Under the pieces are notes generated by a model. It saw only the letters and a list, made by a program, of their open reading frames with translations, was not told the DNA's origin and did not search any database. A DNA stretch of 64,000 bases from Roseivirga sp. BDSF3-8. GTDB taxonomy: Bacteria; Bacteroidota; Bacteroidia; Cytophagales; Cyclobacteriaceae. Position numbers and translations under genes: made by a program. Below, piece after piece: positions 53,061 through 61,853 of the stretch (its first letter is position 1; each line of letters starts with the position of its first letter). Location of the stretch: NCBI RefSeq assembly GCF_041449215.1, contig NZ_JBGNFV010000001.1:2331001-2395000 (forward strand). The letters run 5' to 3'.

Positions 53061-53441
53061 TTACTGTACAGCTATACAGGATATCTCCACGTTCACATCC
53101 TTTGGCAGCCTTGCCACTTCAACCGTTTCGCGAGCAGGCGGAGCATCTGCAAAGTATTGCCCGTAGGCCTCATTGATTGTGGTAAATTGCCCCATGTCCT
53201 TTACAAAGATTGAGCACTTTACCACATTAGAGAAAGACATGCCTGCCGCAGCCAGCACAGCTTCCATATTTTTCATTACCGCGTGAGTTTCTTCCGTGAT
53301 ATTATCATTGATCAACTCGCCGGAGTCAGGGTCAAGAGCTATCTGACCGGAAACATATAATGTGTTGCCAGCTAATACAGCTTGGCTGTAAGGGCCTATA
53401 GGGGCAGGTGCGTCCTGCGTACGGATGATTGACTTAGCCAT
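53061..53441 (-). CDS. ridA: RidA-family reactive enamine/imine deaminase
   Basis: The 126-residue protein matches the RidA/YjgF family. The start has PAPIGPYSQAVLAG, the middle LYVSGQIALDPDSGELI and VVKCSIFVKDMGQFTTIN. The end has RETVEVARLPKDVNVEISC with the key Arg. RidA hydrolyses reactive 2-aminoacrylate-type enamines made by PLP enzymes. The promoter region is shared with the divergent gene at 53491. Confidence 0.93.
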   Translation of the reverse strand: MAKSIIRTQDAPAPIGPYSQAVLAGNTLYVSGQIALDPDSGELINDNITEETHAVMKNMEAVLAAAGMSFSNVVKCSIFVKDMGQFTTINEAYGQYFADAPPARETVEVARLPKDVNVEISCIAVQ

Positions 53442-53464
53442 ACAGGTTGTTTATTGAATTATCG

Positions 53465-53472
53465 TAACTTTA
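53465..53472 (+). promoter_or_regulatory. Putative -7 box TAACTTTA for the 53491 gene
   Basis: This resembles the TAnnTTTG consensus with one mismatch. It lies 18 bases before the ATG at 53491. It neighbours a box on the other strand at 53477-53484. Confidence 0.3.
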
Positions 53473-53476
53473 GGAC

Positions 53477-53484
53477 CAAAGTTA
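53477..53484 (-). promoter_or_regulatory. Putative -7 box TAACTTTG for ridA
   Basis: The minus-strand sequence TAACTTTG fits TAnnTTTG. It lies 35 bases before the ridA ATG. Only the consensus match and position support it. Confidence 0.35.
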
Positions 53485-53490
53485 GTAAAT

Positions 53491-54156
53491 ATGAATGTAC
53501 TCGTTCTGGCCCGGGAGGAAATTGTCCCCGAATTTAAATCTATGTTCAAAGACAGTGAGGGTTGGGCTTTTGCAGATAGTTACGCCGGTATTTCGTCTGA
53601 GCTTGATAAGGCCGGGGTAGTGTTTGATTTTCTGGCCGAAGAAAGCCCTGAAAACCTTGAAGCATACCTACATAGAGATGGCCTGGTTGTATTTTTAAGT
53701 ATTCCTAAAAGCAGTCTTGCAGAGCTGCAGTATTTTACCGGAGAAGCAGCCTGTACCTTTTTTGGGTTCAATGGGCTCCCCACCATGCTCGATCGGGACC
53801 GGCTCGAGGTGAGCATGCTTGAGGAAAGCCACAGAACATTGCTAAATGACACCTGCAAAAGCCTGGGTATTGAAACCTATGTAGTGGAGGACCGGGTAGG
53901 AATGGTTACACCCCGGGTGGTCTGCATGATCATTAATGAAGCTTTTTATACGATTCAGGAAGGTACTGCGAGCCGCCAGGATATTGATACAGCAATGAAA
54001 CTAGGCACCAATTACCCCATGGGGCCTTTTGAATGGTGTAGCAAAATGGGCCTGGATAATGTATACGAGCTGCTTGAGGCTCTATACAATGATACCCACG
54101 ATGAACGGTATAAGATATGCCCTCTCTTAAAGCGGGAATACCTGCTCCTTAGTTAA
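53491..54156 (+). CDS. 3-hydroxyacyl-CoA dehydrogenase C-terminal-domain protein with an atypical N-domain
   Basis: The 221-residue protein has a C-terminal 3HCDH domain (about 135-215), with VCMIINEAFYTIQEGTASRQ, DIDTAMKLGTNYPMGPFEW and CPLLKREYL. The N-terminal part (1-130) has no GxGxxG motif and no clear NAD site. It reads MNVLVLAREEIVPEF and looks like a shortened Rossmann-like fold. It may be a catalytically changed relative, so a role in beta-oxidation is uncertain. It is divergent from ridA. Confidence 0.75.
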   Translation: MNVLVLAREEIVPEFKSMFKDSEGWAFADSYAGISSELDKAGVVFDFLAEESPENLEAYLHRDGLVVFLSIPKSSLAELQYFTGEAACTFFGFNGLPTMLDRDRLEVSMLEESHRTLLNDTCKSLGIETYVVEDRVGMVTPRVVCMIINEAFYTIQEGTASRQDIDTAMKLGTNYPMGPFEWCSKMGLDNVYELLEALYNDTHDERYKICPLLKREYLLLS

Positions 54157-54187
54157 TAACCCGAGCCAGATAAAAATTCAGCTACTA

Positions 54188-54601
54188 ATGAATTGCTCTG
54201 TAAACCTAATTATCGCTACCCTTACCATCATATGTTTCATGTCTGGTTTTCAGGACCCCCCACAACCAGCCAGGGAATTAGTCGGTCGATGGAATATGCG
54301 GGAACTTTACGAGAATGGAAACGATGTGACCAACGAGCACAATCCGGCTGGAAACCGCTATGCCGTTTTTAATGAAGATGGCACCTTTGAAAGCGGAGGG
54401 GACCCTTACGGAAAAAATTCAGGTAAGTGGCTGCTGGAGGAAACCCCGGAAGGTCTACTGCTTTACCTTGATAGTGATGCAGGCAGCGGAGATGACAGCT
54501 ACTGGCTTATAACGCTGGAAGGGAAAAATATGCAATGGAGAGGGGCCCGCTCAGAGTTTACAAAAAGATTCGTGGTTAATCTTACAAAGGCAGATTCCTG
54601 A
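54188..54601 (+). CDS. Lipocalin-like exported protein, unknown
   Basis: The 137-residue protein has a signal-like start (about 1-20). The mature part starts with ARELVGRWNMRELYENG and continues NEDGTFESGG and SGKWLLEETPEGLLLYL. This is the pattern of lipocalin-like Bacteroidota proteins (strand, turn, then GxW). The ligand is not known. It follows the 3HCDH gene by 31 bases. Confidence 0.65.
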   Translation: MNCSVNLIIATLTIICFMSGFQDPPQPARELVGRWNMRELYENGNDVTNEHNPAGNRYAVFNEDGTFESGGDPYGKNSGKWLLEETPEGLLLYLDSDAGSGDDSYWLITLEGKNMQWRGARSEFTKRFVVNLTKADS

Positions 54602-54670
54602 AACAGGAATAGTCTGTTGAGAGTAACCTCAATACCGCAGTCCCCTGCCTAATCGGCTGATATAAAAAAA

Positions 54671-54702
54671 AGTGGCTGCCGGAAAACCTCCGGGCAGCCA
54701 CT
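54671..54702. terminator. Bidirectional terminator between convergent genes
   Basis: AGTGGCTGCC pairs with GGCAGCCACT, with the inner pair CGG/CCG and an A run on the left side. It lies between the lipocalin-like gene (plus) and glmS (minus), close to the glmS stop. Confidence 0.8.
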
Positions 54703-54733
54703 ACTAAATCCTTTACTCAAATAAGGGGTCTGG

Positions 54734-56569
54734 CTACTCCACCGTGACGGACTTGGCCAAATTACGGGGTTGATCTACATTACACCCGCGCATAACGGCA
54801 ATGTGGTAGGAAAGCAGCTGTAACGGAATCACCGAAACCATCGGCATCAGGGCCTCATTAACCGCAGGCACCTCTATCACATGGTCGGCCATTTTAGGAA
54901 TAAGGGCATCACCTTCCGTCACCACAGCGATAACGATTCCTTTCCGTGCTTTCACCTCCTGGATGTTACTCACCACCTTATCATAAGAGCTGTCCCGTGT
55001 AGCAATAAATACCACTGGCATCTCCTCATCTATAAGTGCTATCGGGCCGTGCTTCATTTCAGCAGCAGGATAACCCTCCGCATGAATGTAGCTGATCTCT
55101 TTTAACTTAAGGGCTCCTTCCAGGGCTACCGGGAAATTATACCCCCGACCTAGATACAGGAAGTTACGAGCGTCCTTAAACAGGTCACTCATATACTTGA
55201 TCTTATCATTCAGGCTTAGCGCCTTTTCAATTTTGCCAGGTATATTTTCAAGCTCTACCAGTAATTCATGGTACTTTCGCTCTGTAATAGAGCCCTTTTT
55301 GTGAGCTACCCTTAAGGCAATCATTGTAAGTACAGTAAGCTGCGCTGTGAATGCCTTTGTACTTGCCACACCTATCTCAGGGCCAGCATGTGTATAAGCA
55401 CCCTCATGTGAGGTGCGGGCGATACTGGACCCTACCACATTACAAACGCCGAAAATAATTGCGCCTTTACTCTTTGCCAGCTCAATGGCTGCAAGAGTAT
55501 CTGCTGTTTCACCGGATTGGCTTACGGCTACTACCACATCCCCTTCACGGATGATTGGGTTACGATACCTGAACTCAGAGGCGTACTCAACCTCTACCGG
55601 TATTCGGCAAAACTCTTCAAAGATATATTCTGCCACCAGGCATGCATGCCAGCTGGTACCACATGCAACCATTATAATACGTTCAGCAGAGATTAGCTTA
55701 TTAGCATACTCCCGGATTCCTCCAAGAACCAGGTGGCCCTTTGAAGCATTCAGGCGGCCTCTCATACAGTCACCTGTAGATTTAGGCTGCTCAAAAATCT
55801 CTTTGAGCATAAAGTGCTCATAGCCACCTTTTTCGATCGCCTCAAGCTCCAGATTAAGCGTCTGAATATAAGGGTGCATGGGCACATCCTGCGTATTTTT
55901 AATACGCATGGTGCCATTATCAATGATTGCTATCTCGTAATCATTCAAATAAACCACCTCATTAGTGTATTCAATAATGGGTGTCGCGTCAGAGGCAAGG
56001 AAAAACTCCTTATTCCCCAGTCCGATTACAAGTGGGCTGCCTTTACGGGCCGCTATCAGTAGGTCAGGGTTATCAGCGGACATGATCACGATGGCATAAG
56101 CTCCTACTACCTTGGTCAGCGCCAGCCTTACCGCTTCTTCCAGCGGACAATCATTTGCCTTCTGAATATGTTCAATGAAGTGAATAAATACCTCTGAGTC
56201 CGTCTCACTCTGAAATTCGTGACCATGGTTTTCAAGGTCCTGCTTCAGAGAGCTATAGTTCTCAATAATGCCATTATGAATAATGGCCAGGTTTTTAGTA
56301 GAAGAGTAGTGAGGGTGTGCATTAACATCGTTTGGCTCACCATGGGTTGCCCAGCGAGTATGCCCAATGCCAATAGTGCTGTTTAGGTTTGCGCCCTCAA
56401 GTACCTCTTCGAGGTCAGCTACCTTACCCTTTTTCTTGTAGACCTGAAGACCATTGTTCATTAAGGCAATACCAGCACTGTCATAGCCCCGGTATTCCAG
56501 CCTTTTCAGGCCTTTAATGATAACATCGCTGGCCTTTCTATGCCCTACATATCCGACGATTCCACACAT
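54734..56569 (-). CDS. glmS: Glucosamine-fructose-6-phosphate aminotransferase (isomerizing)
   Basis: GlmS makes glucosamine-6-phosphate for wall and polysaccharide synthesis. The start MCGIVGYVGHRKASDV has the Cys nucleophile of the glutaminase domain. Other segments are RLEYRGYDSAGIAL, GHTRWATHGEPND, then the two SIS isomerase domains with ACGTSWHACLVAEY, SQSGETADTLAA and the tail LAKSVTVE. The length of 611 residues is normal. No ribozyme-like element is recognised upstream. It is in the same direction as the DUF4270 gene after a 43-base gap. Confidence 0.96.
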   Translation of the reverse strand: MCGIVGYVGHRKASDVIIKGLKRLEYRGYDSAGIALMNNGLQVYKKKGKVADLEEVLEGANLNSTIGIGHTRWATHGEPNDVNAHPHYSSTKNLAIIHNGIIENYSSLKQDLENHGHEFQSETDSEVFIHFIEHIQKANDCPLEEAVRLALTKVVGAYAIVIMSADNPDLLIAARKGSPLVIGLGNKEFFLASDATPIIEYTNEVVYLNDYEIAIIDNGTMRIKNTQDVPMHPYIQTLNLELEAIEKGGYEHFMLKEIFEQPKSTGDCMRGRLNASKGHLVLGGIREYANKLISAERIIMVACGTSWHACLVAEYIFEEFCRIPVEVEYASEFRYRNPIIREGDVVVAVSQSGETADTLAAIELAKSKGAIIFGVCNVVGSSIARTSHEGAYTHAGPEIGVASTKAFTAQLTVLTMIALRVAHKKGSITERKYHELLVELENIPGKIEKALSLNDKIKYMSDLFKDARNFLYLGRGYNFPVALEGALKLKEISYIHAEGYPAAEMKHGPIALIDEEMPVVFIATRDSSYDKVVSNIQEVKARKGIVIAVVTEGDALIPKMADHVIEVPAVNEALMPMVSVIPLQLLSYHIAVMRGCNVDQPRNLAKSVTVE

Positions 56570-56612
56570 ATAAGGAAACTATTGAATGTTAAACGCTGGG
56601 GGAGTTAACCCC

Positions 56613-58184
56613 TTAATCGATTGTCGTATAGTAAATCTTAAGCTTGAAACGGCTACCGTCAAACTTCACAGTTCTCACAGTATTATATATCGGATACACG
56701 CCTGTAACCTTAGCTGTGGAAGCAGTAGAGTCAGTTCCTGGGTCTATCTCTAAACCACCCGTGATACCTGATTGGGGAATAAGAAGATAATCATTATAAC
56801 CCACATAAACTGAGTCAATTTCATTAGTGGATTCTCCGACCCTGCTGAAAGCAACCTTTAAAGAGTCCTGTCTCATCAGCTGCTGTACCAGGCTGGTTAT
56901 ATCACCCACATACTCCGACCCATCTTCGGACAGTTCCATTCTGATAGCTGAGCTTGTGGTGTATGCGAGCGGCGAAGATCCTGACAGGATCACTGCGGAC
57001 TCATTGGCTACCATCAGGGGGCTGACACTCTCATTGCCTAATACAGACGAAGTAGAATTAACAAAGGTCAGATCATCATTAGTAACACCTATAGAGAGAA
57101 TCCTCGGTTTTGGCGTTGTCGGGGCGTTTTCTATTCCACTTAATATTAGCTGCGCCAGATTCACAGCAATATTTTCCGTGCTTGCTGTATCTTTAAATAA
57201 CTTAATATTTTCGAAATTAAGCCTGGGATAGGCCCCTAAGGGCGGTGCCAGGTAAGCAAACTGATCCTGAGTATCTACTACTTGCCTTCCGCTCCCTGAT
57301 AATCCCTGAAAGGGCATAATAGGATCTACCTCGGCGTTGAAGTAGGCCTTCTCAGGTCCAAGCAGCGTGAACTCTTCTACCGTGTCTGTTTGGACCACAT
57401 TTCCGTCCTCATCTGTATTATCAGACAACCAATAGTAATTTAATGTAAGAGACAAAAGGTCCCTGTCTAAACTGACAATGGCTGAGTTATCATCACGAGG
57501 GACAATTACAATGCCTTTGAAGTTATCTCTTAGCGTTATATCAGAGACAAATATCGTTTTGGATGTATCGGCAGCTAAGTCAAACAAACGCCTTTCCAGG
57601 TCCCTGTTTAGAGTTAACAGTGCCTCTTGAATTTCACCTTCTTCAAAATCAACCGTATCCAGCTCCGAAAGAGTAAAACTAGCTATAGGCTCCTGACCAG
57701 GTAGAAATCCCTCCCTCTCAGTAGTATAGTAGTTTTTGTTTATCTCTATTTCGTTAAATACCTCATAGATATCGAAGGACTGGTCCTGGCTCAAATTGCC
57801 GGTAGCATCAGTTATAGCCAGACGGAGTTCAAGGCTTGTCGAGGTTGAATCCCGCGCAGGGAACAGCCTCCTGTTACCATCCCGGATTTCGAAAGTCACA
57901 TATGTTTCAAGTGTGGTGGTGCCCACATTCGGGTCCTGAACTTTTCCTAAAAGTATCCTTGAAAAGCTGCTTGATTGGTTATTCCTTCTAAGGTCAGCAG
58001 AGAGGATAGAATCGATTTTTACATTATCATAAAGTACCGGTATTTCTACCTGTGCTACCCCTACGTTATTTTTATTTGGTTCAAGTTCTGTGCCTATCGG
58101 CGATTCTTCTTTACAAGAAGACATAAAAAGGGCTAGCAGTGTAATAACTGCCAGCCCATAGGTTTTCTTACCCCACAAGTTCAT
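56613..58184 (-). CDS. DUF4270 lipoprotein
   Basis: The 523-residue protein has a signal peptide and lipobox (MSSC), then EESPIGTELEPNKNNVGVAQ. The beta-rich body is typical of the DUF4270 family, a large surface lipoprotein found in Bacteroidota next to glmS and the glycogen-synthase-like gene. The function is unknown. I chose ATG 58184 because it gives the correct signal peptide; an in-frame ATG at 58229 would add 15 residues inside the upstream gene. The first 17 bases overlap that gene's end. Confidence 0.85.
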   Translation of the reverse strand: MNLWGKKTYGLAVITLLALFMSSCKEESPIGTELEPNKNNVGVAQVEIPVLYDNVKIDSILSADLRRNNQSSSFSRILLGKVQDPNVGTTTLETYVTFEIRDGNRRLFPARDSTSTSLELRLAITDATGNLSQDQSFDIYEVFNEIEINKNYYTTEREGFLPGQEPIASFTLSELDTVDFEEGEIQEALLTLNRDLERRLFDLAADTSKTIFVSDITLRDNFKGIVIVPRDDNSAIVSLDRDLLSLTLNYYWLSDNTDEDGNVVQTDTVEEFTLLGPEKAYFNAEVDPIMPFQGLSGSGRQVVDTQDQFAYLAPPLGAYPRLNFENIKLFKDTASTENIAVNLAQLILSGIENAPTTPKPRILSIGVTNDDLTFVNSTSSVLGNESVSPLMVANESAVILSGSSPLAYTTSSAIRMELSEDGSEYVGDITSLVQQLMRQDSLKVAFSRVGESTNEIDSVYVGYNDYLLIPQSGITGGLEIDPGTDSTASTAKVTGVYPIYNTVRTVKFDGSRFKLKIYYTTID

Positions 58185-58977
58185 TATACAAATTATAGTA
58201 TGATTCCAGGTAATCTTGGTCTGCGTCAATTTCCTCTATCTTTTTATCTGTGAATTCGCTAAACACATCTTCCATGCGCTCATTGAAATTCTCTCCTGAC
58301 TTAATCACCAGATCGCTGTACTGCATGCCAATACGAATGAATCCTTCAAGATCTGCGGATTCAAGGTGTGTAAGCATACTGTCTTCTATGTCGATCATTT
58401 TGACCTTATCGATCAGATTTTCGCTAAATTTATGAGTGAACTCATTGTTGTAGACAGTAAATACCGTCTTGGTATTAGCAAAAAGAGGATCGTTTTTGTA
58501 AGTCGTTTTCAAGTACATAGGTACGAGGCTGGTCATCCAGTCATTGCAGTGTACAATGTCAGGAGCCCAACCCAGTTTACGTACTGTTTCTATAACGCCT
58601 TTACAGAAAAAGATTGCCCGCTCGTCATTGTCTTCGAAAAATTTATTTTCTTTATCGAAGAACACATGCTTCCGGTGGAAGTAATCTTCGTTATCAATAA
58701 AGTAAACCTGGAGTTTGGCATTAGGAATAGAAGCTACTTTGATAACCAAAGGCTTTTCTTCATCACCAACTGAAATATTTATACCCGAAAGTCTTACCAC
58801 TTCATGTAGCCGGTTCTTCCTTTCATTGATCGTTCCGAAACGAGGCACGAGAATTCTTATTTCCATTCCGCGCTCCTGCATTGCCTGAGGAAGCTTACGG
58901 ACAAACTCGGCCACTTCGGATGTCTGTAGAAAAGGATTGATTTCGTTGGCTACATAAAGAATGCGAAGTTTTGACAT
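58168..58977 (-). CDS. Glycogen/starch synthase-like N-domain protein (GT5), truncated family form
   Basis: The 269-residue protein matches only the N-terminal Rossmann domain of GT5 glycogen synthases. The usual KTGGLGDV loop that binds ADP-glucose is replaced by FLQTSEVAEFVRKLP. It continues with WAPDIVHCNDWMTSLVPMYL and VFTVYNNEFTH. The C-terminal domain with the catalytic residues is missing, so it is probably not a functional synthase. This short form is common in Bacteroidota beside DUF4270 and panC. Start 58977 gives MSKLRILYVANE; an upstream in-frame ATG would add eight residues. Confidence 0.82.
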   Translation of the reverse strand: MSKLRILYVANEINPFLQTSEVAEFVRKLPQAMQERGMEIRILVPRFGTINERKNRLHEVVRLSGINISVGDEEKPLVIKVASIPNAKLQVYFIDNEDYFHRKHVFFDKENKFFEDNDERAIFFCKGVIETVRKLGWAPDIVHCNDWMTSLVPMYLKTTYKNDPLFANTKTVFTVYNNEFTHKFSENLIDKVKMIDIEDSMLTHLESADLEGFIRIGMQYSDLVIKSGENFNERMEDVFSEFTDKKIEEIDADQDYLESYYNLYNELVG

Positions 58978-59013
58978 ATTGAGGGAGTTTAATTTAGACA
59001 CTAAACGGGACTA

Positions 59014-59021
59014 CAAAATTA
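59014..59021 (-). promoter_or_regulatory. Putative -7 box TAATTTTG for the GT5-like gene
   Basis: The minus-strand sequence TAATTTTG fits TAnnTTTG exactly. It lies 36 bases before the ATG at 58977, in the divergent region with panC. Confidence 0.45.
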
Positions 59022-59065
59022 CAATATTTTTGCCTTTTTTCAAGGTATTTACGGGTATTTAAACG

Positions 59066-59073
59066 TACTTTTG
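59066..59073 (+). promoter_or_regulatory. Putative -7 box TACTTTTG for panC
   Basis: TACTTTTG fits TAnnTTTG exactly. It lies 29 bases before the panC ATG. A second match (TATTTTTG, 59025-59032) lies upstream on the same strand. Confidence 0.45.
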
Positions 59074-59102
59074 CGGCTATTTATTTTGACAGTCCCGCAC
59101 AG

Positions 59103-59951
59103 ATGAAAGTAATCACGCAGATAAAAGCATTGCGCGAATACCTGAATTCGATCCGTAAAAACGATAAATCCATCGGATTCGTTCCGACCATGGGCGCACT
59201 GCATGAAGGTCACCTCACACTTGTCCGCCAGTCGGTCAAAGAGAACCTGTTTACTGTCTGTAGTATATTCGTCAATCCCACACAGTTCAACGACCCGGCT
59301 GATCTCAAGAAGTACCCGCGTACCCTCCAAAAGGACTGTGAGATGCTTGAAGAGGCCGGATGCGATCTGGTGTTTGCTCCTGACACCTCAGAGGTTTATC
59401 CCTCCGAAGCAACAATATCCCTTACCTTCGGCTACCTCGAAGAAATTCTTGAAGGCAAATTCCGGCCCGGTCATTTTCAGGGAGTCGGCCTCGTAGTTAG
59501 CAAGCTTTTACACATGGTACAGCCGGACAGGGCATACTTCGGGCAAAAAGACTATCAGCAATTCCTCATCATTCAGACCCTCGTTAAAGACCTTAATTTC
59601 CCGGTGAAGCTTATAAGAGTACCAATAATTAGGGAGAAAGATGGCTTAGCTATGTCCAGCCGGAATATGCGACTGTCAGAAGAGGAGAGGGCTGCAGCAC
59701 CGGTTTTTTTTGAAGCACTCAATGCGGCTGCCGAAGTTCTTAAGCGCGATAAAAATGTAAATGGTGCCCGTGCCCTGGCAGGCAGGTTGATAGAAGAAAA
59801 GAATGGCGTATCTTTAGAGTATTTTGAAATTGCCCATCCGGATACACTTAAGCCTCTTTCAAATGAAACTGTAGGTGATGAAGTTGTGTTATGCGTAGCG
59901 GGTTATGTTGGTAATATCCGGCTAATTGATAATCTGATAGTTAATATCTAG
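59103..59951 (+). CDS. panC: Pantothenate synthetase
   Basis: PanC joins pantoate and beta-alanine with ATP. The N-terminus has the nucleotide-binding [17 protein letters not shown] (HIGH-type). Other segments are [39 protein letters not shown] and the MSSRN loop. The length of 282 residues is normal. It is followed by panD, which supplies its beta-alanine substrate, 38 bases downstream. Confidence 0.96.
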   Translation: MKVITQIKALREYLNSIRKNDKSIGFVPTMGALHEGHLTLVRQSVKENLFTVCSIFVNPTQFNDPADLKKYPRTLQKDCEMLEEAGCDLVFAPDTSEVYPSEATISLTFGYLEEILEGKFRPGHFQGVGLVVSKLLHMVQPDRAYFGQKDYQQFLIIQTLVKDLNFPVKLIRVPIIREKDGLAMSSRNMRLSEEERAAAPVFFEALNAAAEVLKRDKNVNGARALAGRLIEEKNGVSLEYFEIAHPDTLKPLSNETVGDEVVLCVAGYVGNIRLIDNLIVNI

Positions 59952-59989
59952 AGATTTATCCAATACCTAAAAAAAGATTTGGCTTAGCA

Positions 59990-60340
59990 ATGTTTGTAGA
60001 AGTTTGTAAATCAAAAATACACAGAGCTCGTATCACCCAGGCAGAGCTGCATTATGTAGGATCCATCACTATCGATGAAGATCTGATGGATGGCGCTAAC
60101 CTTATTGAAAACGAGAAAGTACAGATCGTCAATATCAATAATGGCGAACGGCTTGAAACCTATGTTATTAAAGGAGAAAGGGGAAGTGGCAAAATCTGCC
60201 TTAATGGTGCCGCGGCAAGGCTGGCACAGGTAGGGGATATTGTTATCATTATCTCCTACGCCATGATGGAATGGGAAAAGGCCAAGTCTCATCAGCCCAC
60301 CCTGCTATTTCCAGATAAGGATAATAAGATTGTCAGTTAA
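59990..60340 (+). CDS. panD: Aspartate 1-decarboxylase
   Basis: PanD makes beta-alanine from aspartate. The precursor is cut between Gly24 and Ser25 (YVGSITID) to form the pyruvoyl cofactor. Further family signs are the [14 protein letters not shown] start, [17 protein letters not shown] and the [12 protein letters not shown] segment. The length of 116 residues is normal. It overlaps the next gene by 11 bases. Confidence 0.96.
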   Translation: MFVEVCKSKIHRARITQAELHYVGSITIDEDLMDGANLIENEKVQIVNINNGERLETYVIKGERGSGKICLNGAAARLAQVGDIVIIISYAMMEWEKAKSHQPTLLFPDKDNKIVS

Positions 60341-61406
60341 GAGCCCATTACTTAGAAAGGCAGGACAAGTAGCCAAATACCTGATCTCTGCAGGTCTTGG
60401 AATAGGGCTGCTGTGGTATCTTTTTCAAAAAGTTGATACTGATGGTTTTATTGATCGGGTTGCAGACCTTAATTATTCCTGGATAGTATTAAGTATCGTA
60501 CTTAGTTTGCTCAGCCACTGGGCCAGGGCCTATCGGTGGAATCTCATGCTCGAACCCCAGGGATTCAGGCTCAAATCATATCGTTCTTTTCTGGCTGTTA
60601 TGTCCGGCTATTTGGGAAATCTGGCTGTACCACGGATGGGTGAACTATTCAGGTGCATGGTGCTTAAGCGGACAGACGATGTGCCAGTTACCAATAGCTT
60701 CGGCGCTGTCGTGGCAGAAAGAGTTCTCGATCTCCTTATTCTGATCGCGATTATTGGCTCAGTTCTCCTGTTAGAGCAGGATAAGATTCAGACCTTTATA
60801 ACAGGGTATATTTCTGAGAATGTCAGCGGCGTAATCAGTTCCATACCTGGTTATCTTCCAGGGGTGGTAGCATTTTCTTCCGCCCTTTTGGTGTTAGCCT
60901 TTTTTTTATTCCGAAGGAAGATCAGAAAAACCAGCCTGTATATTAAGGTAAGAAGCCTTTTGTCCGGAGTGATAGAGGGCTTTGTCAGTATCCGAAAGGT
61001 AAAAAAGCCTCTCCACTTCTGGGGTAGTACTTTCATTATTTGGCTCATGTACTATCTCATGTCCTATGTAATTGTATTCACCATGCCCGAAACCAGTAGC
61101 CTGCCCGCCATTGCCGGGCTCAGCATACTAATGATGGGAGGGCTAGGTATGGCGGCCCCTGTACAAGGCGGCTTTGGGACTTACCACCTTATGGTTAGTG
61201 CAATACTGGTGATTTATGGCATAGGAAAGTCAGACGGTCTGTTTTTTGCTACCGTACTACATACTTCTCAAACGGTGGCTGTCATCCTTTTTGGAGGTAT
61301 CTCTGCACTTACTGCCCTGTTTGTAAAAAGGCGATCAGCTCAAACCCCGCATAATGATGAAGACATACACCTCAGGGAAAATCTACAGCCTCAGCCAAGC
61401 AGCTAA
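60330..61406 (+). CDS. Lysylphosphatidylglycerol synthase TM-region protein (UPF0104)
   Basis: The 358-residue membrane protein has about eight hydrophobic helices, with [31 protein letters not shown] and the late [15 protein letters not shown] segment of the family. Family members relate to the membrane part of MprF; a flippase-like role is inferred. No soluble LPG-synthase domain is present. The start is TTG 60330, overlapping panD by 11 bases. The end overlaps the adenylyltransferase gene by 53 bases. Confidence 0.8.
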   Translation: MSVKSPLLRKAGQVAKYLISAGLGIGLLWYLFQKVDTDGFIDRVADLNYSWIVLSIVLSLLSHWARAYRWNLMLEPQGFRLKSYRSFLAVMSGYLGNLAVPRMGELFRCMVLKRTDDVPVTNSFGAVVAERVLDLLILIAIIGSVLLLEQDKIQTFITGYISENVSGVISSIPGYLPGVVAFSSALLVLAFFLFRRKIRKTSLYIKVRSLLSGVIEGFVSIRKVKKPLHFWGSTFIIWLMYYLMSYVIVFTMPETSSLPAIAGLSILMMGGLGMAAPVQGGFGTYHLMVSAILVIYGIGKSDGLFFATVLHTSQTVAVILFGGISALTALFVKRRSAQTPHNDEDIHLRENLQPQPSS

Positions 61407-61851
61407 ACAGGTAAATAAATGGAAGGCATCCGGTGAAAAAGTGGTTTTTACCAATGGGTGTTTTGATATTATTCACCTTGGTCATGTGGAATACCTTGAA
61501 AAAGCTGCCCGCCAGGGGGACCGTCTCGTAGTTGGGGTTAATACAGACGCCTCCGTGAGCCGGCTTAAGGGCCCCTCACGCCCTATCACTGATGAGGTTA
61601 GCAGATCTCGCATTATCGCCTCTCTCGCTTTTGTGGATGCTGTGGTATTATTTTCCGATCCTACCCCTCTGGCACTCATAGAAGCCCTTATTCCTGATGT
61701 ACTTATCAAAGGAAATGATTACTCAGTAGACAACATTGTAGGGGCAGATTTCGTAATGAAAATGGGTGGAAATGTCGCTACAATTAAACTCGTTAGCGGG
61801 TACTCCACTACCAACATCGTAAAAAAGATAAAAGAATCAGCACCTGATTAA
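61354..61851 (+). CDS. D-glycero-beta-D-manno-heptose 1-phosphate adenylyltransferase-like (HldE C-domain type)
   Basis: The 165-residue protein is a cytidylyltransferase-like enzyme. It has the nucleotide-binding VVFTNGCFDIIHLGHVEYLE, VVGVNTDASVSRLKGPSRP and the late VSGYSTTNIVKKI. It corresponds to the C-terminal domain of HldE or to stand-alone RfaE2, which makes ADP-heptose for LPS. No HldE N-domain is fused. It overlaps the upstream membrane protein gene by 53 bases, suggesting coupled translation. Confidence 0.88.
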   Translation: MMKTYTSGKIYSLSQAAKQVNKWKASGEKVVFTNGCFDIIHLGHVEYLEKAARQGDRLVVGVNTDASVSRLKGPSRPITDEVSRSRIIASLAFVDAVVLFSDPTPLALIEALIPDVLIKGNDYSVDNIVGADFVMKMGGNVATIKLVSGYSTTNIVKKIKESAPD

Positions 61852-61853
61852 TC

